64,000 bases of DNA, from assembly GCA_963529665.1 (NCBI GenBank), contig CAUSAG010000010.1:1-64000 (forward strand), given 5' to 3'. Source of the DNA: Kingella_B sp963529665 (lineage in GTDB: Bacteria; Pseudomonadota; Gammaproteobacteria; Burkholderiales; Neisseriaceae). Shown one piece after another: positions 34,157-43,200 of the stretch. Below the pieces are notes generated by a model, which was given only the letters and a program-made list of their open reading frames with translations, ran no database searches and had not been told where the DNA came from. The position numbers and the translations under genes are program-made. The number at the start of each line of letters is the position of its first letter. The stretch's first letter is position 1.

Positions 34157-35911
34157 ATGAACATCACCGACATCCCCGACATCGATTCTATCCCCGCCGC
34201 CCAATCCGTGAACCGCCTGTTCGCGCAAATCGCGCCTGCCGCCGCCGAAACCGTTGCGCCGTTTGTGGAGCGCCTGTTTGCCGCGCTGTCGCATGGCAAC
34301 ACGTTTATCTACATCAGCCAAGCGGAAGCCGACGCGCTCGCCCAAGCCGCGCCGCTGGTGGGCAGCGATGCCAGCAGCCCCATCGTGTTGCACGGCAGAC
34401 GGCTGTTTATCGCCAAATATTGGCATCTGGAAAAACAGCTTGCTGCCGAAATCCAGCGCCTATCCGCCTATGCGCCGATGCAGCCTGAAAAACCCTTGGC
34501 GCAATTGCTTGCCGATTGGTTTGCCGACGACATGAGCCGCGACCAACGCGCCGCCGCCGCGCTTGCCTTGCTGAAAAATTTTGTGCTGATTAGCGGTGGG
34601 CCTGGCACAGGCAAAACCACCACCATTGCCAAGCTGCTCGCGCTGTTGCACCACGACCCCGCGTCGCGCACCGCGCTGGTTGCGCCCACGGGCAAGGCCG
34701 CCGCCCGCCTAACCGAATCCTTGCACCGCGCCAGCGCCGCCATCCCCAATCTAAACCCCGTCGCGCAGCATTATCTCGCCAGCCTAACAGGGCAAACCGT
34801 TCACCGCTTGCTCGGCTTAAAACCGCCGCAAATGCAGCCTGAATACCACGCGCACAACCGCCTGCCGCTGGATTGCGTGCTGATTGACGAAGCATCGATG
34901 ATGGACAACCACCTGCTGTATCAACTGCTCGCCGCGCTGCCCAGCCATTGCCGCGTGATTTTGCTGGGCGATGCCGACCAACTGCCATCTGTTGGCGCGG
35001 GCGCGGTGCTGGATGCGCTGAGCCACAATCACCAGATGCAGCCTGAAACCACCGCTGCGCTGCGCCAACTGCTGCCCGATGTGGAACATTTCCCCACGCT
35101 TGCCGAACAACACGCGCGACTCACCATCAGCCACCGCTTCCACAACCAAAGTGGCATCGGCAACCTAGCCCGCGCTGTGCAACAAGGCAGCGAAAGCGCA
35201 TGGCAAACCATTGCCGAGCATCCGCGCGAACTCTCCGCCCAGCCGCGCAACCCCGCCGCCCTTGTTGCCCAGCTCTATCATCACCAAGCCGCCTATTGGC
35301 AAGCCATCCAAGCAGGCAACATCGCCGCCGCCTTCGCCGAACAAAGCCGCCTGATTGTGCTCACCGCGCTGCGCCACGATGCCGAACACATCAACAACCT
35401 TTACCGCACGCTGCTGCAACAACACGGACACACCCGACCGCAATCCCCGTGGTACGCAGGGCAAATCATCATGATTACCCGCAACGCCCCCAGCCAAAAA
35501 CTCTACAACGGCGACATCGGCATCATTATGCAGCCTGCAAACGAGCGGAACGAGTTTGGGCGCAGCCAAAACGAACAAGGCGAGTTTTGGCGCAGCCCAA
35601 ACGGCAACAACGACCTGCGCGCCTACTTCCCCGATGAACAAGGCTACCGCAGCATCCCACTCAGCCACCTGCCCGAACACGAAACCGCCTACGCCATCAC
35701 CACCCACAAAAGCCAAGGCTCCGAATACGAGCAAGTCTGGTTTGCCGCCCCCGCGCAAGCCCAGTACAGCCGCGCCCTGCTGTACACCGCCATCACCCGC
35801 GCCAAGCAGCAATTTGTGTATTGGGGCGACGAAGCCAGCTTTCAGGCTGCCTGCGCGCACGATGAACAGCGCAATAGCGCGCTGGGAATGTTTTTGAAGC
35901 GTGAGAGATAG
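34157..35911 (+). CDS. recD: Exodeoxyribonuclease V alpha subunit RecD, with repeat-derived insert
   Basis: A 584-residue SF1 helicase. Walker A ISGGPGTGKTTT (145-156), APTGKAAARLTES, Walker B VLIDEASMMD, LLGDADQLPSVGAGAVLDAL and the C-terminal TTHKSQGSEY and YTAITRAK are intact. It is the 5'-3' motor of RecBCD. recB and recC are not in the window. About residues 459-483 (ANERNEFGRSQNEQGEFWRS) are encoded by a DUS-linked repeat, an in-frame insertion just before the 2B-like C-terminal helicase motifs. Confidence 0.93.
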   Translation: MNITDIPDIDSIPAAQSVNRLFAQIAPAAAETVAPFVERLFAALSHGNTFIYISQAEADALAQAAPLVGSDASSPIVLHGRRLFIAKYWHLEKQLAAEIQRLSAYAPMQPEKPLAQLLADWFADDMSRDQRAAAALALLKNFVLISGGPGTGKTTTIAKLLALLHHDPASRTALVAPTGKAAARLTESLHRASAAIPNLNPVAQHYLASLTGQTVHRLLGLKPPQMQPEYHAHNRLPLDCVLIDEASMMDNHLLYQLLAALPSHCRVILLGDADQLPSVGAGAVLDALSHNHQMQPETTAALRQLLPDVEHFPTLAEQHARLTISHRFHNQSGIGNLARAVQQGSESAWQTIAEHPRELSAQPRNPAALVAQLYHHQAAYWQAIQAGNIAAAFAEQSRLIVLTALRHDAEHINNLYRTLLQQHGHTRPQSPWYAGQIIMITRNAPSQKLYNGDIGIIMQPANERNEFGRSQNEQGEFWRSPNGNNDLRAYFPDEQGYRSIPLSHLPEHETAYAITTHKSQGSEYEQVWFAAPAQAQYSRALLYTAITRAKQQFVYWGDEASFQAACAHDEQRNSALGMFLKRER

Positions 35912-35988
35912 TTTTCAGGCTGCCTTTGGATGATGGGTGCGACAAGCGAAATGTTGAATGTACCTATCCACTCAAAGGCAGCCTGAAA
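35912..35988. repeat. Left copy of direct repeat flanking LRR gene
   Basis: A 77-bp segment beginning TTTTCAGGCTGCCTTTGGAT and ending CAAAGGCAGCCTGAAA. It aligns over its whole length with 37185-37260, about 80 percent identical by eye, in the same orientation. Confidence 0.75.
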
Positions 35989-36029
35989 CGTTTGTTTACA
36001 CGCTTTCAGGCTGCCTGAATTGTGCGACT

Positions 36030-37124
36030 TTAATCGTCAAACACAAACCTATTGTCGCAGTAACACGGTGCTTCGCCTTTATCCTTGCCGTGCTGCGCCA
36101 CCAGTTGCGCTAAGGCTTCGCGAGTGCGGGTTTGGTAGCAGGAGATGCTGGCGCGTTGCAGGCTGGGGTTGCGCAGGGCGGGGATGTAGATTTCAATATC
36201 GGGTGGGGTGAAGTCGTTGTCGTTAATCAACAGTTCGCGCAGGGCAGGGGCGTGTTGCAGCCCGCGAAAATCGGTGATGTTTTTGCAGGCGACAATGTCC
36301 ACACGGCGCAGTTTGGCGGCGCGGGAAAAATCGGGCAGGGCGCTTATGCTGTTTAGGGTTTCTATAAACAGGTATTGCAGATTGGGCAGGGCGGCAATGG
36401 GGCTTAGGCTGCTGATTTTGGGCGTGCGCCACAGTTGCACATAGCGCAGGCGTGGCAGGCGGGCGAGCGCGTCGAGGTTTTCAAATGCGCACAGTTGCAG
36501 GGTGAGGCTTTGCAGTTTTTCGGATTGGGCGAGGAAATCCAGATTGCTGATTTTGTTGGAGATGCTGCGCAGATGCAGGATTTCCAATTCGGGCAGTTGG
36601 GGAATCAGCTCGGACAGACCTTTTTCGCAGTTGCTGATACTGAGGGATTTGAGTTTTTGCAAGCGGGCGACGGGGGCAAGGTTGAATTTGGCTTTGTGAT
36701 AGTCGCACCGCAGCAGGAGTTTTTCCAAATCGGGGCTGACGTGCTGCAAGAAATCCAAGTTGTCCAAGCCGTCGGCAGTGAGCACAAGGCTTTTGAGCTT
36801 GGGCAGGTGGGCGAGTGCTTCAAGGTGGGTGGCGGGGTGTTCGTTGTCGTTCTCCACCCAAAGGTTTTGCAAATCGGGCAGATGGCGCAGCAGGGTAAGG
36901 TTGGGCTTTTTTTGCCAATACAGGCGCAGGGCGACATGAGGGTGTTTGGCGAAAATCCGTTCGTTGAGTTTTTTCAGCTTGTCCGCACCGATTTGGGCAA
37001 GGTTGCGCGAGGTCTACACATAGGCGCATTCGGCAAGCTGTGTTTCCCATTCGGCAAATTCTTGTTCGCTGAATTCGGCGTCGCTCAAATCAATGGATTC
37101 TTGGTAAGTGATGTATGAGCCCAT
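36030..37124 (-). pseudogene. Leucine-rich repeat protein gene interrupted by TAG
   Basis: Read from ATG 37124 the frame gives MGSYITYQESIDLSDAEFSE, reaches TAG at 37016-37014 (codon 37), then continues in the same frame, TSRNLAQIGADKLKKLNERI, into a long LRR domain. Repeats include LAHLPKLKSLVLTADGLDNL, LQKLKSLSISNC, LPELEILHLRS and SEKLQSLTLQLCAFENLDAL. The C-terminus YCDNRFVFDD is intact. A full protein would be 364 residues. The part after the stop has no good ATG; TTG 36872 opens a 280-residue remnant. LRR proteins bind other proteins; the partner is unknown. Confidence 0.8.
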
Positions 37125-37184
37125 GTTGGATCTCCCGAGTAAAAGGGGGGGAGTGTAAGGCAGCCTGAAAACCCAGTAAACAGA

Positions 37185-37260
37185 TTTTCAGGCTGCTTTT
37201 GAGTGATTGGCGTAACCAGCGAAATATTGAACATACCCATCGCCCAAAGGCAGCCTGAAA
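37185..37260. repeat. Right copy of direct repeat flanking LRR gene
   Basis: A 76-bp segment beginning TTTTCAGGCTGCTTTTGAGT and ending CAAAGGCAGCCTGAAA, similar to 35912-35988. The core words AGCGAAAT and TTGAA and the final DUS are shared. Confidence 0.75.
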
Positions 37261-37432
37261 AGCCAAAAATCGCCACACGCCTATTTCAATCACTCAATCT
37301 AAACGTAACGCAGCCTGAAAACACCACCTCCGCCCCACATATACAAGCCATGTAAACTTGCGTAAAATTCCGCGCGGGCAGCCGTTTATGCAGCCTGAAA
37401 ATCCTTTTTTCAACCCCCAAAGAAAGCCCATC

Positions 37433-38470
37433 ATGACCCAAACATCCCTAAGCTACCGCGATGCAGGCGTAGATATTGACGCAGGCGACCAACTTGTAGA
37501 AAACATCAAACCCTTTGCCAAACGCACCATGCGCCCCGAAGTGTTGGGCGATTTAGGCGGCTTCGGCGCGTTGGTGGAAATCGGCAAAAAATACCGCAAC
37601 CCCGTGCTGGTGAGCGGCACAGACGGCGTGGGCACCAAACTCAAACTCGCGTTTGAATGGGACAAACACGACACCGTGGGCATTGATTTGGTTGCCATGA
37701 GCGTGAACGACATCTTAGTGCAAGGCGCAGACCCCTTGTTTTTCCTAGACTATTTCGCCTGCGGCAAGTTAGACGTTGCCCGCGCCACCGATGTCATCAA
37801 AGGCATTGCGGCCGGCTGCGAGCAATCAGGCTGCGCCCTCATCGGCGGCGAAACGGCGGAAATGCCCGGCATGTATCCCGAGGGCGAATACGATTTGGCG
37901 GGCTTTGCCGTGGGCGTGGTGGAAAAAGAACGCGTGATTAACGGGCGCAGCATCGCCGCGGGCGACATCGTGCTCGGCTTGGCGAGCAACGGCGCGCATT
38001 CCAACGGCTATTCGCTCATCCGCAAAATCATCGAGCGCGACCGCCCCGATTTGGACGCGCCCTTTGACGGCGACACCACGCTGCGCCAAGCCGTCATCGC
38101 GCCCACGCGGCTGTATGTGAAGCCTGTGCTGGCACTGCTGGAACAATTGCCGGTTAAAGGCATGGCGCACATCACGGGCGGCGGCATCACCGAAAACGTG
38201 CCGCGCGTGCTGCCTGAAAACTGCGTGGCGCAAATCGACGCGCAAGCATGGCAACTGCCCAAGTTGTTCCAATGGCTGCAACAGACGGGCAATGTCGCCG
38301 CCGATGAAATGTACCGCACGTTTAACTGCGGCATCGGCATGGTGCTGATTGTGTCGCCCGAAAATGCGGAGCGGGCGGAGCAGCTGTTGCGCGAGCAGGG
38401 GGAAACGGTGTACCGTATCGGCGCCATCCGCACGCGCCAAGGCGATGAGCATCAAACGCAAGTGGCTTGA
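37433..38470 (+). CDS. purM: Phosphoribosylformylglycinamidine cyclo-ligase
   Basis: A 345-residue AIR synthetase. ATG 37433 gives MTQTSLSYRDAGVDIDAGDQ. Conserved segments are SGTDGVGTKLKLAF, DLVAMSVNDILVQGADPLFF, GGETAEMPGMY and the ATP-binding HITGGGITENVPR. It makes aminoimidazole ribonucleotide in purine synthesis. It is monocistronic, with an inverted DUS pair downstream. Confidence 0.97.
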   Translation: MTQTSLSYRDAGVDIDAGDQLVENIKPFAKRTMRPEVLGDLGGFGALVEIGKKYRNPVLVSGTDGVGTKLKLAFEWDKHDTVGIDLVAMSVNDILVQGADPLFFLDYFACGKLDVARATDVIKGIAAGCEQSGCALIGGETAEMPGMYPEGEYDLAGFAVGVVEKERVINGRSIAAGDIVLGLASNGAHSNGYSLIRKIIERDRPDLDAPFDGDTTLRQAVIAPTRLYVKPVLALLEQLPVKGMAHITGGGITENVPRVLPENCVAQIDAQAWQLPKLFQWLQQTGNVAADEMYRTFNCGIGMVLIVSPENAERAEQLLREQGETVYRIGAIRTRQGDEHQTQVA

Positions 38471-38479
38471 ATAATAGGA

Positions 38480-38520
38480 AAGGCAGCCTGAAAACGGGAT
38501 TTGGGGTTTTCAGGCTGCCT
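38480..38520. terminator. Inverted DUS pair after purM
   Basis: AAGGCAGCCTGAAAACG and TTTTCAGGCTGCCT enclose a short G/T-rich loop, followed by ATTTT. Confidence 0.75.
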
Positions 38521-38651
38521 ATTTTAAAGGCTACGAATATTGGTCAAACGACAGTAGCGACAAACGGCAGCAGGTTTACCGCGCGTTAAAAAGCAAGCCG
38601 AACAGTTTATACGGCTTGCCGTGGGATTTGGCGTTGCAACGCGCTTGGTAA
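38521..38651 (+). other. Possible C-terminal gene remnant without a start
   Basis: The frame running into TAA near 38650 reads FKGYEYWSNDSSDKRQQVYR then ALKSKPNSLYGLPWDLALQR and AW. It looks like protein, but no start codon or upstream part is visible and it is enclosed by DUS pairs. I do not recognise a family. Confidence 0.35.
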
Positions 38652-38668
38652 AGACCCTTGGCTTGGCA

Positions 38669-38712
38669 AAGGCAGCCTGAAAATGGGAAACACCCGTTTT
38701 CAGGCTGCCTTT
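38669..38712 (-). terminator. Inverted DUS pair after the sugar-kinase pseudogene
   Basis: AAGGCAGCCTGAAAAT and ATTTTCAGGCTGCCTT-type arms lie 4 bases beyond the pseudogene stop. Confidence 0.65.
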
Positions 38713-38715
38713 TGT

Positions 38716-39599
38716 TTATCGCGGGTTCATCATCGCTTCAATCTCGACCAACGAAACCTCGGGTGTTGCGCCGTGCCGCGAAGCCACCAACGAACCGAGC
38801 GCGCAAGCGAAGGCTAGGATTTCCTGCGGCGGTTTGCGCTGCAAATATTGGTGGATGAAGCCCGCCAAAAAGCTGTCACCCGCGCCCACGGTGTCGGCAA
38901 CGGTTACGCGGTAGCCGTGGTGGGCGAATAGTTCGCCATCGCGGTAATACAACGCGCCGTGTTTGCCCAGCGTAACGCAGATTTGGCGCGTGTGTGTATG
39001 CTCGGCGATGAAGCGGATGTTTTGCTCTATGCTGCGGTAGGGCGAGCCCAGCGCGGTGGCGATTTCATGCAGTTCGTCGTCGTTGAGCTTGATGAAATCG
39101 GCTTGCCGCATCATGTCGCGCAGGTGGGCAAGTTGGTAGTGCGGCGGGCGCAGGTTCACGTCAAAAATTTTGAAGGATGCGTGCGGCAGCAGTTCGGCGA
39201 GGGCTTGGCGTGATACCGCATCGCGCACGGACAGGCTGCCGAAAATGAACACGTCCGATTGCGCCACACGCGTTTTGGCTGCTTCGCCGGCTTGGATTTT
39301 GTCCCACGCGCAGGGGTAAACGATGTCGTAGTGGGCGCAGCCTTCGTCGTTCAGTTGCACCAACACTTGGCTGGTGGCGAGTTGGGGGTCGGTTTGGATG
39401 AAATCGGTGGCGATGCGTTTGCGTTGGATGGCTGCGAGCAGGGCTGCTCCGTCGGCATCGTTGCCGCAACGGCTGATAACGCTGCAATCTGCGCCGAGCG
39501 TGGCAAGGTGGGCGAGTAGGTTGATGGGCGCGCCGCCAAGCACTTGCCTGAGGGCAGGTTGTCCCAGAGGGCTTCGCCAAAAGAGGTGATTTTGTGCAT
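38716..39599 (-). pseudogene. Frameshifted PfkB-family fructokinase
   Basis: ATG 39599 begins MHKITSFGEALWDNLPSGK, the N-terminus of a PfkB sugar kinase. The frame is then lost, and the remainder (LGGAPINLLAHLATLGADCS onward) continues in another frame to the stop at 38716. The junction reads GGCAAGTGCTTGGC where GGCAAAGTGCTTGGC would keep the frame, so one A is missing near 39543-39546. The C-terminal part has the intact kinase motif DTVGAGDSFLAGF. The intact product would phosphorylate fructose or a similar sugar; a sugar transporter lies just upstream. Confidence 0.82.
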
Positions 39600-39860
39600 G
39601 GTGTTTGGAGGGGAGTAACCCACTTGGGCATAGGCTAAATGTGTTTATAGCTTGGGGATAAGTGGGGCAGGGGGTTGAAAGATAGGGGGAAAATTAAATT
39701 GCTGCTTTTTTGTGCAATGGCTGTTGAGGCAGCCTGAAACGAAGTTTGGCGCAGCAAATGGCAATTTAAGGTTTTCAGGCTGCCTCAATATAGGCAATAA
39801 ACATAGGCAGCCTGAAAACACAAAACTGCGCTTTTCGTTACAAAAAATGCAGTTTAAAAA
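39600..39860. other. Intergenic region upstream of the kinase
   Basis: About 260 bases with three DUS (39727, 39772 and 39804), one followed by a degenerate DUS-linked tail. I see no gene. Confidence 0.4.
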
Positions 39861-41102
39861 TCATGCCGATGTTTCATCCGCTTTGTATCCTTGGGTGGCG
39901 AAGAACACGATGTAAACATAGCAAACGGCAGGGATCACATACGAAATCATCAAGCCCACATTATCAATCACCAAGCCTTGCAACACGGGAACCAGCGCAC
40001 CGCCCACAATGGCGGTGGAAATGATGCCCGAAGCTGCGCCCGTAAATTTGCCTAAGCCTTTGGTGCCCAGCGAGAAAATAGTCGGGAACATGATGGAGTT
40101 GAAAAATCCAATCAGCAGCAGTGCCCATTGCGTTACCGCGCCGCCGCCCGCCGCAATCGCCAGCAGCAGTAAGCCCACCGCCATCGATGCGTTAAACGCC
40201 AAATATTTATTGGGGGCGATTTTGTTCATCAAGCCCGCGCCGATAAAGCGTCCCACCATCGCGCCACCCCAGTAAACCGACAAATAGCCTGCGGCTTTAT
40301 CGTGGTCTAAGCCTGCGGTGTGTTCCAACACGTTCACCATCAGCGAGCCAATCGCCACTTCCGCGCCTACATAGCAGAAAATCCCGATTGTGCCCAGCAC
40401 CATGTGTTTGTATTGCCACACGCTGGTTTTGCCATCGTGGTTGGATTCGGTTTGTGCGGCGGCAATTTGGCGCGCATCGGGCAGTTTAATCAAGCCAATC
40501 AACACCGAGAGCAAAATCATAAATCCCGCCAAGCCCAAATAAGGCATTTGCACGGATGAAATGCGCTCGGCTTGGCTAGCGGTGGCGTCCACAAAAATCA
40601 ACGCCGCGCCAATGGGTGGCGCAACGGTGGTGGCCAACGAGTTAAACGCTTGGATGAGCGTGAGCATCATCGATTCTTTGCCTTTGGGTGCCAACAGCGT
40701 TACATACGGATTGCCCGCCACTTGCAGCAGCACAATGCCCGCAGCCAAAATAAACAACGCGCCCAAGAAAATAGGATACGACGCGCTTGCCGCCGCAGGG
40801 TAAAACAAAATGCAGCCCAAGGCGGCAATTAAAAAACCGCCGATGATGCCCGCTTTGTAGCCCATTTTTTCCACCAGCTTACTCATGGGAATGGACATAA
40901 CGGCATAGGCGGTAAAGAAACAAAATTGCACCAGCATGGCTTGGGTGTAGTTCAGGTTAAAAATGGCTTTCAGATGCGGAATCAGGATGTCGTTTAGACA
41001 GGTGATAAAGCCCAGCATAAAAAACAGCGCACCCACCACGGAAAGCGCAAGATTGTTGTTGCCCGCGCGTGGCGGTGCGGTTGTTTGATTAGAAGCGTTC
41101 AT
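39861..41102 (-). CDS. gluP: Glucose/galactose MFS transporter (FucP/GluP type)
   Basis: A 413-residue major facilitator with 12 helices. VVGALFFMLGFITCLNDILI followed by PHLKAIFNLNYTQAMLVQFC is typical of the fucose:H+ symporter/glucose-galactose porter group, as are AGNPYVTLLAP and FFNSIMFPTIFSLGTKGLG. It imports hexoses with protons. The neighbouring kinase is broken, so transport may now feed another kinase. ATAAACC with weak AAGGA precedes ATG 41102. Confidence 0.9.
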   Translation of the reverse strand: MNASNQTTAPPRAGNNNLALSVVGALFFMLGFITCLNDILIPHLKAIFNLNYTQAMLVQFCFFTAYAVMSIPMSKLVEKMGYKAGIIGGFLIAALGCILFYPAAASASYPIFLGALFILAAGIVLLQVAGNPYVTLLAPKGKESMMLTLIQAFNSLATTVAPPIGAALIFVDATASQAERISSVQMPYLGLAGFMILLSVLIGLIKLPDARQIAAAQTESNHDGKTSVWQYKHMVLGTIGIFCYVGAEVAIGSLMVNVLEHTAGLDHDKAAGYLSVYWGGAMVGRFIGAGLMNKIAPNKYLAFNASMAVGLLLLAIAAGGGAVTQWALLLIGFFNSIMFPTIFSLGTKGLGKFTGAASGIISTAIVGGALVPVLQGLVIDNVGLMISYVIPAVCYVYIVFFATQGYKADETSA

Positions 41103-41168
41103 GGTTTATCCTTTGCAAAAGGGTGTTAGAAAGAGGTTAGTCGTTGCCAAGTGAAGGTTTATATGATG

Positions 41169-41206
41169 AGGCAGCCTGAAACGGTATCATGTTTTCAGGC
41201 TGCCTT
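41169..41206 (-). terminator. Inverted DUS pair after ychF
   Basis: GAGGCAGCCTGAAAC and GTTTTCAGGCTGCCTT lie 6 bases past the ychF stop on the minus strand. Confidence 0.7.
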
Positions 41207-41211
41207 ATTTG

Positions 41212-42303
41212 TTATACGTTAAACAAGAAATGAATCACATCGCCATCTTGCACCACATATTCCTTGCCTTCGGCGCGCATTTTGCCCGCTTCTTTGGCTT
41301 TGGCTTCGCCGCCCAGCGCGATAAAGTCGTCATACGCAATCACTTGGGCGCGGATAAAGCCGCGTTCAAAATCGGTGTGGATAACGCCAGCGGCTTGCGG
41401 CGCGGTGTCGCCTTTGTGGATTGTCCACGCGCGCACTTCTTTAACGCCAGCGGTGAAATAGGTTTGCAAGCCGAGCAAATCGTAGCCCGCGCGAATCAAG
41501 CGGTTTAAGCCCGGCTCTTCCAAGCCCATTTCGGCAAGAAATTCGGCTTTTTCATCGTCTGCCAACTCGGCGATTTCGCTTTCCATCGCCGCGCACACGG
41601 CAACCACAGGCGCGTTTTCTTTGGCGGCGAGCTCTTTTAAGCGATCAAGATGCGGATTGTTGTCAAAGCCATCTTCTGCCACGTTGCCCACATACATCGC
41701 AGGCTTGGCGGTTAATAAAAACAAGGGTTTGAGCAAGGCTAAATCTTCCGCGTCCAAGCCCAGCGAGCGCACGGGCTTGCCTTCGTTTAAATGCGGCAGC
41801 AGTTTTTCGCACAGGGCAACCAGTTTTTGCGCGTCTTTGTCGCCCGATTTGGCTTTTTTGCCCTCGCGCAGCATCGCTTTTTCCACGCTCGCCAAATCCG
41901 CCAGCGCCAGCTCGGTGCCGATGGTTTCAATGTCGGCAATCGGGTCTACCTTGCCCGCCACGTGCACGATGTTGTCGTCGTCAAAACAGCGCACTACATT
42001 CACAATCGCGTCGGTTTCGCGGATGTTGGCGAGAAACTGGTTGCCCAAGCCTTCGCCCTTGCTCGCGCCCGCCACCAAGCCCGCGATGTCCACAAATTCC
42101 ACAATCGCCGGCTGCATCCGCTGCGGATTAACGATTTTCGCCAGCGCGTCCATGCGCGGGTCGGGTACTTCCACGATGCCGACGTTGGGCTCGATGGTGC
42201 AGAAAGGATAGTTGGCCGCTTCAATGCCCGATTGGGTTAAGGCGTTGAATAAGGTGGATTTGCCGACATTGGGCAGGCCAACGATGCCGCATTTTAAGCT
42301 CAT
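41212..42303 (-). CDS. ychF: Redox-regulated ATPase YchF (Obg family)
   Basis: A 363-residue P-loop protein with G1 GLPNVGKSTLFNAL (8-21), G3 DIAGLVAGASKGEGLGNQFL and a C-terminal TGS domain (TYFTAGVKEVRAWTIHKGDT, then AAGVIHTDFERGFIRAQVI). Human OLA1 and E. coli YchF prefer ATP and are linked to ribosomes and oxidative stress. Length and ends are standard. Confidence 0.97.
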   Translation of the reverse strand: MSLKCGIVGLPNVGKSTLFNALTQSGIEAANYPFCTIEPNVGIVEVPDPRMDALAKIVNPQRMQPAIVEFVDIAGLVAGASKGEGLGNQFLANIRETDAIVNVVRCFDDDNIVHVAGKVDPIADIETIGTELALADLASVEKAMLREGKKAKSGDKDAQKLVALCEKLLPHLNEGKPVRSLGLDAEDLALLKPLFLLTAKPAMYVGNVAEDGFDNNPHLDRLKELAAKENAPVVAVCAAMESEIAELADDEKAEFLAEMGLEEPGLNRLIRAGYDLLGLQTYFTAGVKEVRAWTIHKGDTAPQAAGVIHTDFERGFIRAQVIAYDDFIALGGEAKAKEAGKMRAEGKEYVVQDGDVIHFLFNV

Positions 42304-42774
42304 GAGTTTGTCCTTAAATAAATGATTTTTGGGGAGAATAAAAAGTGCGCGATTTTAGCATAAAAGGCAGCCTGAAAAGGCGGCGGCGCAATCAAGAGAC
42401 GTTGCTTGGCAAAATGGGGGCGATGGGTTTTCAGGCTGCATTGGGGGATGCGGTTTGCGGTTATGGGTAAACAAAGGAACGAGCGCAAAAGGCAGCCTGA
42501 AAACAGGGATTGGGGTTTTCAGGCTGCATCCAGATGATGTGGCTTGCGGTTATGAATCAGGGTGCGGGCGCAAAAGGCGCAACCCGTTTGCTGGACGACA
42601 AAAGGCAGCCTGAAAACGGGAATTGGGGTTTTCAGGCTGCATCAGGAAGGTGTCGCTTGCTGTTTATGAATCAACAAGGGTGCGGGCGCAAAAGGTGTAA
42701 CCCATTTGCCAAACAATAAAAGGCAGCCTGAAAACCAAACCCGTATTCGCATGAGCATGAATATGGGTTTGGGT
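42304..42774. repeat. Three imperfect DUS-bounded repeat units
   Basis: Units starting with TTTTCAGGCTGCAT at about 42427, 42513 and 42628 each run through a variable segment (GCGGTTATG or CTGTTTATGAATCA, then GCGGGCGCAAAAGG) to AAAAGGCAGCCTGAAAAC. The second and third copies are about 115 bp, the first about 85 bp. No open frame is supported. The pattern is head-to-tail duplication of a DUS-spacer-DUS cassette. Confidence 0.7.
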
Positions 42775-43200
42775 TTAGAAGGCATCGTCCAAGGGTTCAA
42801 TTTGCCAATGTTTGAGTAGTTTGTTGAGCTGGCGGACTTTGCGTTGGCGGATGGCGCGGGCGAGAACAACGGGGGCGTTTAGGGCGAAACGGCGGCGGGC
42901 GAAGCCGAGATCTATCACTTCGTAAACAATCATTTCGTTGTGTTCAAAGTGGATTTCGCCGCTGTTGGCAAGGATGCCGCGTTTGGTGCTTTGGTAGCTG
43001 CCGTCGGGTTGTTGTTGATAGTGGCTGGCGTCGCACCAGATGTGAAAGAGGGGGTCGTTTTGGGCGTTGGTGGGAACGGGAATGCGCAGTTCGGGATAGC
43101 GGCGTTGGGCATCTTTGGCGTTGAGCCATAGGCAAAATAGGAAAAAGCCGCCGCCAAATATGCCGCCGATGATGGCGCCGAGAAAGAGCAGTGGAGTCAT
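42775..43200 (-). CDS. Single-pass membrane protein of unknown function
   Basis: A 141-residue protein starting MTPLLFLGAIIGGIFGGGFF, with one N-terminal membrane helix. The soluble part contains DPLFHIWCDASHYQQQPDGS and EIHFEHNEMIVYEVIDLGFA, followed by a basic helix (RQRKVRQLNKLLKHW). The ATG overlaps the rnc stop (ATGA), so translation is coupled to rnc. No family recognised. A longer in-frame start at 43239 would lie within rnc. Confidence 0.72.
   Translation of the reverse strand: MTPLLFLGAIIGGIFGGGFFLFCLWLNAKDAQRRYPELRIPVPTNAQNDPLFHIWCDASHYQQQPDGSYQSTKRGILANSGEIHFEHNEMIVYEVIDLGFARRRFALNAPVVLARAIRQRKVRQLNKLLKHWQIEPLDDAF

Noticed and set aside
42427..42774. Regularly spaced repeats resembling a CRISPR array
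   Set aside because: The repeated words are DUS, spacing is irregular, inner segments are similar rather than unique, and no cas gene is nearby.
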